Origin: Desulfuromusa sp.
GTDB lineage: Bacteria > Desulfobacterota > Desulfuromonadia > Desulfuromonadales > Geopsychrobacteraceae
Reading direction: 5' to 3'
Assembly (NCBI GenBank): GCA_023145655.1
Contig: JAGLDI010000065.1
Coordinates: 1-18,377 of the forward strand
Length of the DNA stretch: 18,377 nt
The first letter of the stretch is position 1, and the number at the start of each line of letters is the position of its first letter. The notes beneath the pieces were generated by a model. The model saw only the letters and a program-made list of their open reading frames with translations, was not told the origin of the DNA and ran no database searches. A program made the translations under genes and the position numbers. Positions 1-8,774 of the stretch are shown in pieces.

Positions 1-1
1 C

Positions 2-676
2 TTCAGTGTCGGGTTGATTCCGACTGGAACCGCTGACCCTTATGCCTTACGGCGGAGTGCCATTGGGATACTGGCGATTATTATCGATCGAGGCTATCCC
101 ATTTCGATTCCCGATTTTGTTTCTAAAGCTGTACAATTGCTTGAGACTAAGCGACAACGTGCTGCTGAGGAAATTGTTGACGATGTTGTTAAATTTATCC
201 GTTTGCGATTGGTTAACCTGTTGTCGGCTCAAAACTATCCAGTTGATGTTATCGATGCTGTTTTAAGTGCTTCTTTCGTTGAACCACTTGATGCTGTTGA
301 GCGGATAAAAGCACTAGCAGAACTGAAGAAAATAGACGATTTTGAACCTTTAGCTGTTGCATTTAAACGGGTGGGAAATATCATTAAAGGTGGTCTGGAG
401 CAACCCGTTGATCCAACCTTGTTGAACGAAGAGTGTGAAAAAGAACTCTTTGATAATCTGCAAGAAGTACGAGTGAAAGTGGCAGAATATGTTTCTGAGC
501 GTAATTATGCTCAGGCTTTGAAAGCTATTGCTGGATTACGGCAACCGGTTGATACATTTTTTGATGGTGTTATGGTCATGGTAGAGGATGACTTAATTAA
601 AAACAATCGTCTTGCCTTGTTAACCGGCATTGCCGGTTTGTTTAAGGGAATCGCTGATTTCCGTCGGATTGCCTGA
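2..676 (+). CDS. glyS: Glycyl-tRNA synthetase beta subunit, C-terminal part (5' end outside window)
   Basis: This is the C-terminal ~224 residues of the beta subunit of the alpha2beta2 bacterial glycyl-tRNA synthetase, which charges tRNA-Gly in the cytoplasm. The reading frame is open from base 2, so the gene starts upstream of the window; the TTG at 14 is internal, not a start. Recognition rests on the family's conserved PTGTADPYALRR block close to the left edge, followed by the all-helical C-terminal region (the DALR-type anticodon-binding part) and the usual ending with repeated short hydrophobic helices (TGIAGLFKGIADF). The stop at 674-676 is followed by a 42-base gap and then ppdK on the same strand, with no terminator between, so the two are probably co-transcribed. 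The alpha subunit glyQ is expected just upstream but cannot be seen. Confidence 0.95.
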   Translation, partial: FSVGLIPTGTADPYALRRSAIGILAIIIDRGYPISIPDFVSKAVQLLETKRQRAAEEIVDDVVKFIRLRLVNLLSAQNYPVDVIDAVLSASFVEPLDAVERIKALAELKKIDDFEPLAVAFKRVGNIIKGGLEQPVDPTLLNEECEKELFDNLQEVRVKVAEYVSERNYAQALKAIAGLRQPVDTFFDGVMVMVEDDLIKNNRLALLTGIAGLFKGIADFRRIA

Positions 677-718
677 TCTGAAAACAATCTGGACCCCTTT
701 GTAGTAAGGAGCAATAAA

Positions 719-3379
719 ATGTCTAAATACGTTTATGCTTTTGGTGCTGGTGAAGCGGATGGTAATGGATCAATGAAGGAGTTACTTGGTGGTAAGGGAG
801 CCAACCTTGCCGAGATGACTTCGATCGATTTGCCGGTTCCACCGGGATTTACTCTGTCAACTGAAGTTTGTACCACTTATTATGCAAATAATCATGATTT
901 TCCCGCCGGCTTGCATGACGAAGTTAGCAGCGCTCTAAAAATTCTAGAGCAACGGATGGGTAAGGGGTTTGGCGATAGTGATAACCCGTTACTGGTTTCG
1001 GTCCGTTCCGGGGCTCGAGCCTCAATGCCAGGAATGATGGATACGGTTTTAAATCTTGGCTTGAACGACCAGACGATTCAAGGGGTTATCCGTCAGAGTA
1101 ACGACCCGCGCTTCGCTTATGATTCGTATCGACGCTTCATCCAGATGTTTGCCAATGTTGTCAAGGGGATGAATGGAGAAGCCTTTGCGAAAATTCTCGC
1201 GCAGAAAAAAGAGCAGAAAAATGTCGAATTGGATACAGAATTATCTGCTGAAGATCTGCAGGAGCTGGTGGGTGAATTTAAGCTGACTTACCAGGAGAGT
1301 CTGGGTGAGGTCTTTCCGGAAGATCCACTTCAGCAACTATGGGAGGCTATTGGAGCCGTATTTGGCTCATGGATGACTCCCCGTGCGGTGACTTACCGTA
1401 AACTTCATTCTATCCCCAGTGATTGGGGGACTGCAGTTAATGTTCAGGGGATGGTTTTTGGCAATATGGGGGATGATTGTGCAACCGGGGTTGCTTTTAC
1501 CCGTGACCCATCTACCGGTGAAAACTATTTTTATGGAGAATTCCTGGTCAATGCCCAAGGGGAAGATGTTGTTGCTGGAATCAGAACTCCACAGCCGATC
1601 AACCGGATTAAACATAAAGAGGGGGACCTCCCTTCCATGGAAGAGATCCTGCCCGACAGCTATGAGCAGCTGGTCAATATCCGTTCAATTTTGGAACAAC
1701 ACTATAAGGATATGCAGGATATCGAGTTTACCATTGAAAAATGTAAGCTGTATATGTTGCAAACCCGAACCGGAAAGCGTACTGCGCAAGCTGCGATCAA
1801 GGTTGCAGTCGACATGGTGAGTGAGGAGTTGATTACTGAAAAAGAGGCGGTGTTACGGGTTGATCCCGAGCAACTGGATCAGTTATTACATCCCTCTCTT
1901 GATCCTGATGCAGACAAGCAAGTTATTGCCAAGGGGTTGCCAGCATCTCCCGGTGCTGCGAGTGGTCAAGTGGTTTTTAATGCCGATGAGGCCGAAGAGC
2001 AGACTCGGCTGAAGAAAAAAGTTATCCTGGTACGGACTGAAACCAGTCCTGAAGATATTCATGGCATGAACGCAGCGCAGGGGATTTTGACCGCTCGTGG
2101 TGGAATGACATCTCACGCTGCTGTTGTTGCTCGCGGCATGGGAAAATGTTGTGTCTCCGGGTGTGGTGATATCAAGATTGACTATGAAAAACAACAATTG
2201 ATTACAAAATCAGGACAATTAATTAAACGTGGTGATGAGATTACTTTAAACGGTTCCAGCGGTGAAGTGATGCTTGGTGTCGTACCAAAGATTCAACCCA
2301 CTGTGAGTGATGATTTCGCCATTTTTATGGGTTGGGCAGATCAATTCAGGCGGCTTAAAGTGCGTACCAATGCCGATACGCCCCGTGATGCTAAAATTGC
2401 CCGCGATTTTGGTGCAGAAGGTATCGGTCTATGCCGGACTGAACATATGTTTTTTGAGGGTGAGAGAATTCAAGCGGTTCGGGAGATGATTCTGGCGGAT
2501 GATCTGGATGGACGCAAACGTGCCTTGGATAAGATTTTACCGATGCAAAAAGGGGACTTTATCGGCCTGTTTCGTGAAATGAAAGGGTTGCCGGTGACTA
2601 TTCGCTTGCTTGATCCACCCTTACATGAGTTTCTACCCCAAACGGACGATGATATCTCTGAGCTTGCCAACGCGGTTGGAGTCCGTTTTTCAGAAGTTAA
2701 AGAGCACGTAGCAAGTCTCCATGAGTTTAATCCGATGCTGGGACATCGTGGTTGTCGCCTGGCAATCACCTATCCTGAAGTTTATGATATGCAGGTTCAG
2801 GCAATTATGGAAGCGGCCTGTGAACTGGTTAAAAACGAAGGTTTTAAGATTGTTCCGGAGATCATGATTCCACTGGTCAGTCATGTTAACGAATTACAAA
2901 TATTGCGCGCTAATGCAATTAAGGTGGCAGAGACTGTTTGTGAAAATTATGGGGTTAAGGTTGATTATTTAATCGGAACGATGATTGAATTGCCACGCGC
3001 GGCATTAACTGCTGACGCAATTGCCCGTGAAGCTGATTTTTTCTCTTTTGGAACCAATGACTTGACCCAGACCACCTATGGCCTGTCACGCGATGATGCT
3101 GGCCATTTTCTTCCTGAGTACATCGAGCGCGGAGTTCTGAAAAAAGATCCTTTTGTTGCTCTTGATCGGCGTGGGGTGGGGGAATTGGTAAAAATCGGTT
3201 TTGAACGGGGTCGTCAAACCCGTCCCGATTTAAAAGTTGGAATTTGTGGTGAACACGGTGGAGAGCCCTCCAGCGTTACTTTTTGTCACGACCTCGGTTT
3301 AGATTATGTCTCCTGCTCCCCCTATCGGGTGCCGATAGCCCGTTTGGCGGCAGCACACGCTGTTTTGCTTGGACATTAA
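719..3379 (+). CDS. ppdK: Pyruvate, phosphate dikinase
   Basis: Cytoplasmic enzyme interconverting pyruvate + ATP + Pi and phosphoenolpyruvate + AMP + PPi. In acetate- or pyruvate-using anaerobes it usually supplies PEP for gluconeogenesis. The 886-aa length is normal for the family. The N-terminal ATP-grasp region (about 1-340) begins with the GGKGANLAEM block. The swivelling phosphohistidine domain carries GGMTSHAAVVARGMGK with the catalytic His near residue 466. The C-terminal PEP/pyruvate TIM barrel has GTMIELPRAA, FFSFGTNDLTQTTYG and the catalytic Cys segment GICGEHGGEPSS near 840. The ATG has a clear AAGGAG Shine-Dalgarno 7 nt upstream, which fixes the start. It follows glyS by 42 nt and ends at a strong terminator, so it is the last gene of that transcript. 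All catalytic motifs are intact. Confidence 0.97.
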   Translation: MSKYVYAFGAGEADGNGSMKELLGGKGANLAEMTSIDLPVPPGFTLSTEVCTTYYANNHDFPAGLHDEVSSALKILEQRMGKGFGDSDNPLLVSVRSGARASMPGMMDTVLNLGLNDQTIQGVIRQSNDPRFAYDSYRRFIQMFANVVKGMNGEAFAKILAQKKEQKNVELDTELSAEDLQELVGEFKLTYQESLGEVFPEDPLQQLWEAIGAVFGSWMTPRAVTYRKLHSIPSDWGTAVNVQGMVFGNMGDDCATGVAFTRDPSTGENYFYGEFLVNAQGEDVVAGIRTPQPINRIKHKEGDLPSMEEILPDSYEQLVNIRSILEQHYKDMQDIEFTIEKCKLYMLQTRTGKRTAQAAIKVAVDMVSEELITEKEAVLRVDPEQLDQLLHPSLDPDADKQVIAKGLPASPGAASGQVVFNADEAEEQTRLKKKVILVRTETSPEDIHGMNAAQGILTARGGMTSHAAVVARGMGKCCVSGCGDIKIDYEKQQLITKSGQLIKRGDEITLNGSSGEVMLGVVPKIQPTVSDDFAIFMGWADQFRRLKVRTNADTPRDAKIARDFGAEGIGLCRTEHMFFEGERIQAVREMILADDLDGRKRALDKILPMQKGDFIGLFREMKGLPVTIRLLDPPLHEFLPQTDDDISELANAVGVRFSEVKEHVASLHEFNPMLGHRGCRLAITYPEVYDMQVQAIMEAACELVKNEGFKIVPEIMIPLVSHVNELQILRANAIKVAETVCENYGVKVDYLIGTMIELPRAALTADAIAREADFFSFGTNDLTQTTYGLSRDDAGHFLPEYIERGVLKKDPFVALDRRGVGELVKIGFERGRQTRPDLKVGICGEHGGEPSSVTFCHDLGLDYVSCSPYRVPIARLAAAHAVLLGH

Positions 3380-3385
3380 CATTTT

Positions 3386-3417
3386 AAAGCCCCGTCCATT
3401 GTGATGGGGCTTTTTTT
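3386..3417. terminator. Bidirectional rho-independent terminator between ppdK and the convergent EAL gene
   Basis: The arms AAAGCCCCGTC (3386-3396) and GATGGGGCTTT (3403-3413) form an 11-bp stem with one G:T pair and a 6-nt loop, followed by T residues to 3417. It starts 6 nt after the ppdK stop. The flanking A run also gives a usable though weaker T tract on the opposite strand, and the convergent gene's stop codon lies at the edge of the structure, so it probably ends both transcripts. Confidence 0.9.
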
Positions 3418-5620
3418 ACCTTCCAATCTTTCCCGAGCTGACACCCTCTTTTTCTTTAGTTCCGTGTTTATCAATAAAGCTGATTAACTCGGTCTTCTTA
3501 ATTGGCTTACTGTAGTAGAACCCCTGCACAATACAGGAACCTTGTTTGAGCAAATATTCGTGCTGGGCCCGGGTTTCTACCCCTTCTGCAATAAAATCAA
3601 GTTGCAGCCCTTTTGATACATTGATAATCGCCGGGACAATTGTGTCGTGCATATTTTCATCCGTGATTTTTCCCATGAAAGACCGATCCAGCTTCAATGT
3701 ATTCAGTGGAAGATGATTCAGGTAACTGAGGGACGAATAACCGGTACCAAAATCATCAATAGCAATTTTGATTCCTGCATCAGTTAATTTTATAATATTT
3801 GAAATTGTCTTATTTATATTTCTAATCAAGACATTTTCCGTTAACTCAATCTCAATTTCTTGTGGATTAATTTGAAAGGAATGTAATTCTTCCAAGACAT
3901 ATTCAGCAAAGTTACTTGTTGCCAGTTGTAGTGCGGACACGTTGATAGATACTTGTACTTGTATCCCCTTTTTGTTCCAATTGTGTATATCCTGGCAGAC
4001 TTTTTTGAGGACAATCTCTCCAATATCATTGATTAACGAGGTCTCTTCTGCAATATCGATAAACTTGCTGGGGAGGATAAGGGTGTTGTCGGCGGATAAA
4101 ATTCGGACAAGTGCTTCTACTGCATGAACTTTACCTGAACTCAGAGCAATCTGGGGCTGGTAATAAACCACAAACCGTTCATTCTTAATTGAATCTCTGA
4201 TCATGTTTTCAATATAAACAGTATGGCTGTTTTTATTTTCAAGTTTATCACTGTAGAGACAATGCAACCTTCTGGTTTTTGTTTTAGCACTACACACAGC
4301 AGTGTCAGCATTTCTTAACAACTCTTCCTGGGTTTTTCCGTGATCTGGATAGATTGCAATACCAACACTTAGGGTGATATGGATTTCCTGTCCCTGATGC
4401 TTGAAAGGGTGAGTGACTTCTGTGGTAATTTTCGTGGCAACCGCAATGGCGTCAGCAGGGGAGTTTATATTGGAGATCAGAAGGATAAATTCATCACTTC
4501 CGAGTCGGGCAAGAGTATCTTCTTCGCGGGTACATCTTCGCAGGTATTCAGCAAGATTTTTAAGTATTTTATCACCAAGGCTTGTTCCGTAAGTATCATT
4601 TATTAATTTAAAACGGTTTATATCAATAAACAGTAGCGCAAATTTTTCATTGTTTTCATGGGAATGAGCTATCAGCGCGACCAAGTCTTCTTTTAATAAC
4701 GTTCGGTTGGGTAACCCGGTCAGAGGGTCATGATTATTCTGAAAGCGGATAATTTCTTCGGCTTTTTTTCTTTCGCTGATATCTCTAGCAACCCCGTAAG
4801 TCCCAATAAAATTTTGGTTTTGATTATAGTTTCGACCAAGTTTAAAACCCCCGGAGATTTTCTTTTCAATGTTAATTGCCCGAACCTCAACGTGTAGGAG
4901 TGAGCCATTATTTTTACATTTCAATCTTAGTTCTTGATCGGTGGTAGTTTTAGGAAAGTGTTTATTGTTGAAAAAAAGATTTGCTCGATCAATATCTTTC
5001 TCATAGACCACATCTGTATAGTGTTTTCCGATAAACTCTTTTCTGCTGTAGCCCAGTGATTTAATAGTATTCTTATTAATAAAAACAAAATGTCCAGTAT
5101 TGTCCAACATATAGAGTAAATCAGGTGAATTATGGACAATAAACCGATGTAGAGACTCCGATTCTTCGAGTTTGTTTATCATCTCCCGGTTTTCCTGCTC
5201 AAGGAGAATTTTTTCCAGAACATTTTTGATTGAAAACAGAAGCTCATCAGTAGAATAGGGTTTTCTGATGAAGTCTCTAGCCCCGTTTTTCAATACATGA
5301 ATCGCTTTTTTTATTTCAGATTCACCACTGACAACGACGACATTTGTATCAATATTGCTACTATTGATGAGATCTAGAACCTCTTCCCCGGTCATGCCCG
5401 GCATATTCAGATCAAGGAGAACTAAATCATATTTTTTATCGTGTAGCTCCTCCATTGCCGCAATTCCACTAGAGACCGAATGTGAATTGAATCCCTCTAG
5501 CGTAAGCACAGATTTGATACTTTCGCCCATAGTTGAATCATCATCAACAATAAGTATCTTTGCGTTGCTCATTGCCAACTCATGATTCCTGTTTTTATTG
5601 AAATGACCCAGATCCATCAT
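3416..5620 (-). CDS. Response regulator with PAS, GGDEF (GSDEF) and EAL domains; probable cyclic-di-GMP phosphodiesterase
   Basis: A 734-aa multidomain regulator. REC domain about 20-135: acidic pocket DDD at 26-28, phosphoacceptor D70 in LVLLDLNMPG, S98 and K120-P121. PAS domain about 155-285, ending in the usual ARDISERKKAEE linker. GGDEF domain about 295-455: HDPLTGLPNR and FIDINRFKLIND are present, but the signature is GSDEF (374-378); an I-site RxxD (R365-D368) is kept. EAL domain about 465-715: EAL (502-504), ELTEN, IDDFGTGYSS, KLDRSF, AEGVE and QGFYYSKP are all present, so phosphodiesterase activity is expected while cyclase activity is doubtful. The start at 5620 lies 6 nt after the kinase gene's stop. 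A downstream ATG at 5572 (MSNAKILIVDDD) would also give a full REC domain. Inferred role: output partner of the adjacent HDOD-kinase. Confidence 0.92.
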   Translation of the reverse strand: MMDLGHFNKNRNHELAMSNAKILIVDDDSTMGESIKSVLTLEGFNSHSVSSGIAAMEELHDKKYDLVLLDLNMPGMTGEEVLDLINSSNIDTNVVVVSGESEIKKAIHVLKNGARDFIRKPYSTDELLFSIKNVLEKILLEQENREMINKLEESESLHRFIVHNSPDLLYMLDNTGHFVFINKNTIKSLGYSRKEFIGKHYTDVVYEKDIDRANLFFNNKHFPKTTTDQELRLKCKNNGSLLHVEVRAINIEKKISGGFKLGRNYNQNQNFIGTYGVARDISERKKAEEIIRFQNNHDPLTGLPNRTLLKEDLVALIAHSHENNEKFALLFIDINRFKLINDTYGTSLGDKILKNLAEYLRRCTREEDTLARLGSDEFILLISNINSPADAIAVATKITTEVTHPFKHQGQEIHITLSVGIAIYPDHGKTQEELLRNADTAVCSAKTKTRRLHCLYSDKLENKNSHTVYIENMIRDSIKNERFVVYYQPQIALSSGKVHAVEALVRILSADNTLILPSKFIDIAEETSLINDIGEIVLKKVCQDIHNWNKKGIQVQVSINVSALQLATSNFAEYVLEELHSFQINPQEIEIELTENVLIRNINKTISNIIKLTDAGIKIAIDDFGTGYSSLSYLNHLPLNTLKLDRSFMGKITDENMHDTIVPAIINVSKGLQLDFIAEGVETRAQHEYLLKQGSCIVQGFYYSKPIKKTELISFIDKHGTKEKEGVSSGKIGR

Positions 5621-5626
5621 CTCAGA

Positions 5627-7723
5627 TCAATCTCTCTCTTCTTGTTTGCGAGGGATTAAAATTTTAAATTCAGTTCCTTGATTTTGGCTGGAATAGCAAG
5701 TGATATTTCCCGATATTTCCTCAACTAATGTATCAACTATCGAAAGTCCCAATCCCGAGTGTCCTTTTTTTGTGCTGGTGACTGGTTTAAATAAGTTTTT
5801 TAAAATTTCAGGGTCGATTCCGGGGCCACTATCCTGAATTGATATCTCTATATATTGTTGATTGTTTTGATAGATATTGTCTCTGGTACTGATTCTGATC
5901 GAATTATTTTCCAGCATCGCTTCGACACTATTTTTAATGATATTGATAAATATCTGTTTTAGTTTGTCTTTTGAGCAATAGAGATTCGGGATCTGCTTAT
6001 CCAGCAGTAGTGTTGATTCTATCTGCTTGGATTTATAAAGCGAATCTCTAAACAGAGTATCCAATTCTGTCAGTAGTTTATTGATATTGACCAGCTGGTA
6101 TTTTGTTCTGATTGGAGATTCAGGATCTTTTTCTCGGAGTAAAATATGGCCAACCCGTTCAATTTCTTCCCCGATAAATTTGATTTCTTCCTGAGCCGGG
6201 TGGTCGCCGTCAATTTTTTTCCCAAGCATATAGAGGTAGTTATTGATGATTGTCAGAGGGTTACTGACTTCGTGAGCGACTTTCTTGAAATCAATAAGGG
6301 GCATACCAGGTGATTGAGAACTCTCTTGGGCTAGAGTGAAATATTTTCTGGCGATTTCCTGACTTAATAATTTTAATAGTGGAACTTTCTTCTTCAGGCT
6401 TTGCCATTCTTCACCGGTTGTTCCGATTGCCAATACCCCAATTCCGGTTTTTTCATAATAAACCGGTATGAAATAAGCCCCTTCTGCATTAAGCAGTCTG
6501 ATGATTTGTTGGTCTGCAATCGAGCATTTTTCAGTCAGACTTATGATGTTCTTTTTTTCATCAAACGCTTTAATCAACAGACTGTTTTTGTCCCCGCTTT
6601 CAAAGCTTATTTCATCGAGCTGGTTTATTTTCAGGTCATTGATTGCCGACAGGGTGGTTTGGTTTTTATTAGCTTTGAAAAAGAACAGTTGGTTCAGGTT
6701 GAAGAGGGTGGTGAAGTTAATTCTAATATCTTTAGTGAATTCGATCGGTTCGGTTTTTTCACTCTTGCCGATAGTATTACTCAGGGCAATATTTCTAACT
6801 TTTTTGGCCAGCTTCATTCTGCTGTTTTCATGTTGCACTGTATCGAAGATTTTTTCTTCGTTTTCCTCTATATAGAACTGCTCATTGAAGCCTAGAGCGG
6901 AGATCATCTGTTGACTTTTTCCTACTGCAAGAGCGTGACAATCCAGAATAATATCTTCCGTCATACCCAAAATCAGCCCTGCTCTTTCCAGATTATGGTG
7001 ATTATTCTGAGCATTATTTTTAGAACTTAGAGGACTGGCAACGGCGAGAACTTTTAACAGGACTGGAGCACTGAGCAGTTCCTCTGCTGGTGCATGTTGA
7101 AACTGGATCGCATCGGCAATAAAAGAATCAAGGTTCCAGCTCTCAATTAAAGCAGATCCCAGTTCGCAATGATCAACCTGTAACTGCTCCTGTTCAAGGG
7201 ATAGAAAGTTCCCTGTTTCACTATAGTATCTGTCCAAAATCGGGAGATAAGTTTCTTCACAGTTAAGTAGTAACAGCAGCATACCAATCTGGTGAAGCAA
7301 TCCTGCCAGGAATGCTTCTTCGGGTTTTTCATAACCAACCCGTTTGGCAATTTTTTCGGCCAAGTTGGCACACACCAGACTACGTAACCAGATGAATCGA
7401 ACATGGCTCTTCACCTCTTGACTGAAGTCAGCAAAAAATTGTTGTATAGCACAGGTCGTGACGATATTTTTGATGTTGGTCATCCCCAGAATAATGAGCA
7501 TTCTGCGGATATCAGTAATTTTATTTTTTTGTCGATAAGCCGGAGAATTTGCAATTTGTAAGATTTTTGCGGTTAAACTGCTATCTTTTTTTAGTGTCGT
7601 CGCAAACTTTTCAACACTAGCACTGTCATCGTGACACAAGTCCAGCAGTTCAGCTAAAAGAGTTGGTTCTGAAGGGAGATTGTCGACAGAATAACTTATA
7701 TCTTTCAGATAGATACGTTGCAA
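5627..7723 (-). CDS. HDOD domain-GAF-like-histidine kinase fusion protein
   Basis: A 698-aa protein with no membrane segment, so a cytoplasmic signalling protein. Residues ~12-215 are an HDOD domain (LPSEPTLLAELLDL, ANSPAYRQKNKITDIRRMLIILG, LLHQIG); the HD pair of true HD phosphohydrolases reads H144-Q145, as expected for this non-catalytic relative. Residues ~330-460 look like a GAF-type sensor. A histidine kinase core follows: H-box VAHEVSNPLTIINN with H484, N-box INIIKNSVEAM, G1 DSGPGIDP (631-638) and G2 GHSGLGLSIV (654-663), all intact. The start is TTG at 7723 with AAAGGA upstream; the spacing is about 10 nt, slightly long. It is the first gene of a pair with the REC-PAS-GGDEF-EAL gene (6-nt gap), its likely phosphotransfer partner. 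The input signal cannot be read from sequence. Confidence 0.9.
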   Translation of the reverse strand: MQRIYLKDISYSVDNLPSEPTLLAELLDLCHDDSASVEKFATTLKKDSSLTAKILQIANSPAYRQKNKITDIRRMLIILGMTNIKNIVTTCAIQQFFADFSQEVKSHVRFIWLRSLVCANLAEKIAKRVGYEKPEEAFLAGLLHQIGMLLLLLNCEETYLPILDRYYSETGNFLSLEQEQLQVDHCELGSALIESWNLDSFIADAIQFQHAPAEELLSAPVLLKVLAVASPLSSKNNAQNNHHNLERAGLILGMTEDIILDCHALAVGKSQQMISALGFNEQFYIEENEEKIFDTVQHENSRMKLAKKVRNIALSNTIGKSEKTEPIEFTKDIRINFTTLFNLNQLFFFKANKNQTTLSAINDLKINQLDEISFESGDKNSLLIKAFDEKKNIISLTEKCSIADQQIIRLLNAEGAYFIPVYYEKTGIGVLAIGTTGEEWQSLKKKVPLLKLLSQEIARKYFTLAQESSQSPGMPLIDFKKVAHEVSNPLTIINNYLYMLGKKIDGDHPAQEEIKFIGEEIERVGHILLREKDPESPIRTKYQLVNINKLLTELDTLFRDSLYKSKQIESTLLLDKQIPNLYCSKDKLKQIFINIIKNSVEAMLENNSIRISTRDNIYQNNQQYIEISIQDSGPGIDPEILKNLFKPVTSTKKGHSGLGLSIVDTLVEEISGNITCYSSQNQGTEFKILIPRKQEERD

Positions 7724-7812
7724 TCTATCGGTATCCTTTCTGTTGATGATCGCAGTTAGGTCAAGAAGAAAAACTTACGGCAATCAAGCTGGTATGTTTC
7801 TGTCAGGAATTC

Positions 7813-7825
7813 TACTTTAAAAGTA
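7813..7825. repeat. 13-bp A+T-rich palindrome
   Basis: TACTTT-A-AAAGTA is a perfect inverted repeat of 6-bp arms around one base. It lies 5 bp from a longer A/T palindrome in the gap between the HDOD-kinase start (7723) and the DUF2520 gene end (7872). It could be an operator half of the kinase promoter region, but no regulator can be assigned. Confidence 0.4.
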
Positions 7826-7830
7826 AATGA

Positions 7831-7856
7831 AAATAAATAATTCTAATTATTTATTT
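7831..7856. repeat. 26-bp A/T-only inverted repeat between two minus-strand units
   Basis: The arms AAATAAATAATT (7831-7842) and AATTATTTATTT (7845-7856) are perfect reverse complements around a 2-base centre. The stop codon of the DUF2520 gene lies 16 bases away, so it could slow transcription leaving that operon. It has no G:C pairs and is not a standard rho-independent terminator. A protein-binding site upstream of the kinase gene is the alternative. Confidence 0.5.
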
Positions 7857-7871
7857 AACTTAAATATGTGC

Positions 7872-8774
7872 TCATTTGTTACTACTCAGTTCTTTTATTT
7901 TTGTCGTGAAAAGATCTTTCATGGCAAGAGCAGTTTTTGGGTCGAGGCGACCGGAGTTGGTGCTGATTTCTACGGTCATAATGCCCATCTGTAGGTAGGG
8001 TTGTAACAGTTCAGGAGCATTATCCTGCAACGTTTGTAGATGTTCCGTAACCGTTCCAATATCACCACGGACAATCGGTCCGGTCAGCCCTTGTTCCGGC
8101 CCGAGATCCTTTATGTTCTCTACCGATGCCTGTACCAATGGTAACAGCAGGGGGGCTGTCTGGTCCGGTTCGATTCCGCAACTGATCAAAAGCTTACAGG
8201 CTGAAGCGAACAGGGTGACAAGATAGTTGGAGGCGATACAGGCTGCAGAGTGATAGAGCGGTTTTTTATCGTGATCAATGGTGAAAGAGTGTCCACCAAT
8301 TGCACCAACCAGCTTTTCACCAAGCACCAATGCCTTCGGGTCATCACTCTCCAAAGCACAGGGACATCCCTGTAAATTCATGTAGGCTTTTTGCCGGTTG
8401 GCAAAGGGGAGGAGTGGATGGAGCGACAGCAATGCCTGTGGTGACGATTGATGAAACATGATTTCAGCTGGATGTAAGCCACTAAAGTGGATCAGCGTTG
8501 TTGGCTTGGAAAACTGGTTTGTGGCCTGGATTTGAACGGCTAATCTCTGGATTTGATCGTCAGTAACTGCAAGGAGAATTATTTCCGCAGTGGCTGAATC
8601 AGTCAGCTGTGTTGATGCTAGAGTCGTTGAACAACCGATATAAGAACAGGCATCCGTCGCTCTTTCGCGACTCCGACTGATAATTGCGGTCAGCGGATAA
8701 CCTGCTTCATATAAACGTTTGCTGACAGCGCACCCGACGCGACCCGGGCCAACCAGGGCAACTTTTGGGTTCAT
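7872..8774 (-). CDS. Rossmann-like / DUF2520 domain protein, putative NAD(P)-dependent oxidoreductase
   Basis: A 300-aa cytoplasmic protein. The N-terminal ~110 residues are a dinucleotide-binding Rossmann fold beginning VALVGPGRVGCAVSKRL (GxGxxG at 9-14), with TAIISRSRERA at the end of the second strand and IILLAVTDDQI later. The C-terminal half matches the all-helical DUF2520 type (LYHSAACIASNYLVTLF, VENIKDLGPEQGLTGPIVRGD), reminiscent of ketopantoate reductase and ProC dimerisation domains. From memory, an alternative ketopantoate reductase (PanG) belongs to or near this architecture, so a pantothenate role is possible but unproven. The start codon overlaps the stop of the upstream FAH-family gene in an ATGA (8771-8774), so translation is probably coupled. 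No key glycine is missing. Confidence 0.85.
   Translation of the reverse strand: MNPKVALVGPGRVGCAVSKRLYEAGYPLTAIISRSRERATDACSYIGCSTTLASTQLTDSATAEIILLAVTDDQIQRLAVQIQATNQFSKPTTLIHFSGLHPAEIMFHQSSPQALLSLHPLLPFANRQKAYMNLQGCPCALESDDPKALVLGEKLVGAIGGHSFTIDHDKKPLYHSAACIASNYLVTLFASACKLLISCGIEPDQTAPLLLPLVQASVENIKDLGPEQGLTGPIVRGDIGTVTEHLQTLQDNAPELLQPYLQMGIMTVEISTNSGRLDPKTALAMKDLFTTKIKELSSNK

Noticed and set aside
6401..6895. 164-codon plus-strand frame opposite the HDOD-kinase
   Set aside because: It is antisense to a conserved multidomain gene and has no start signal.
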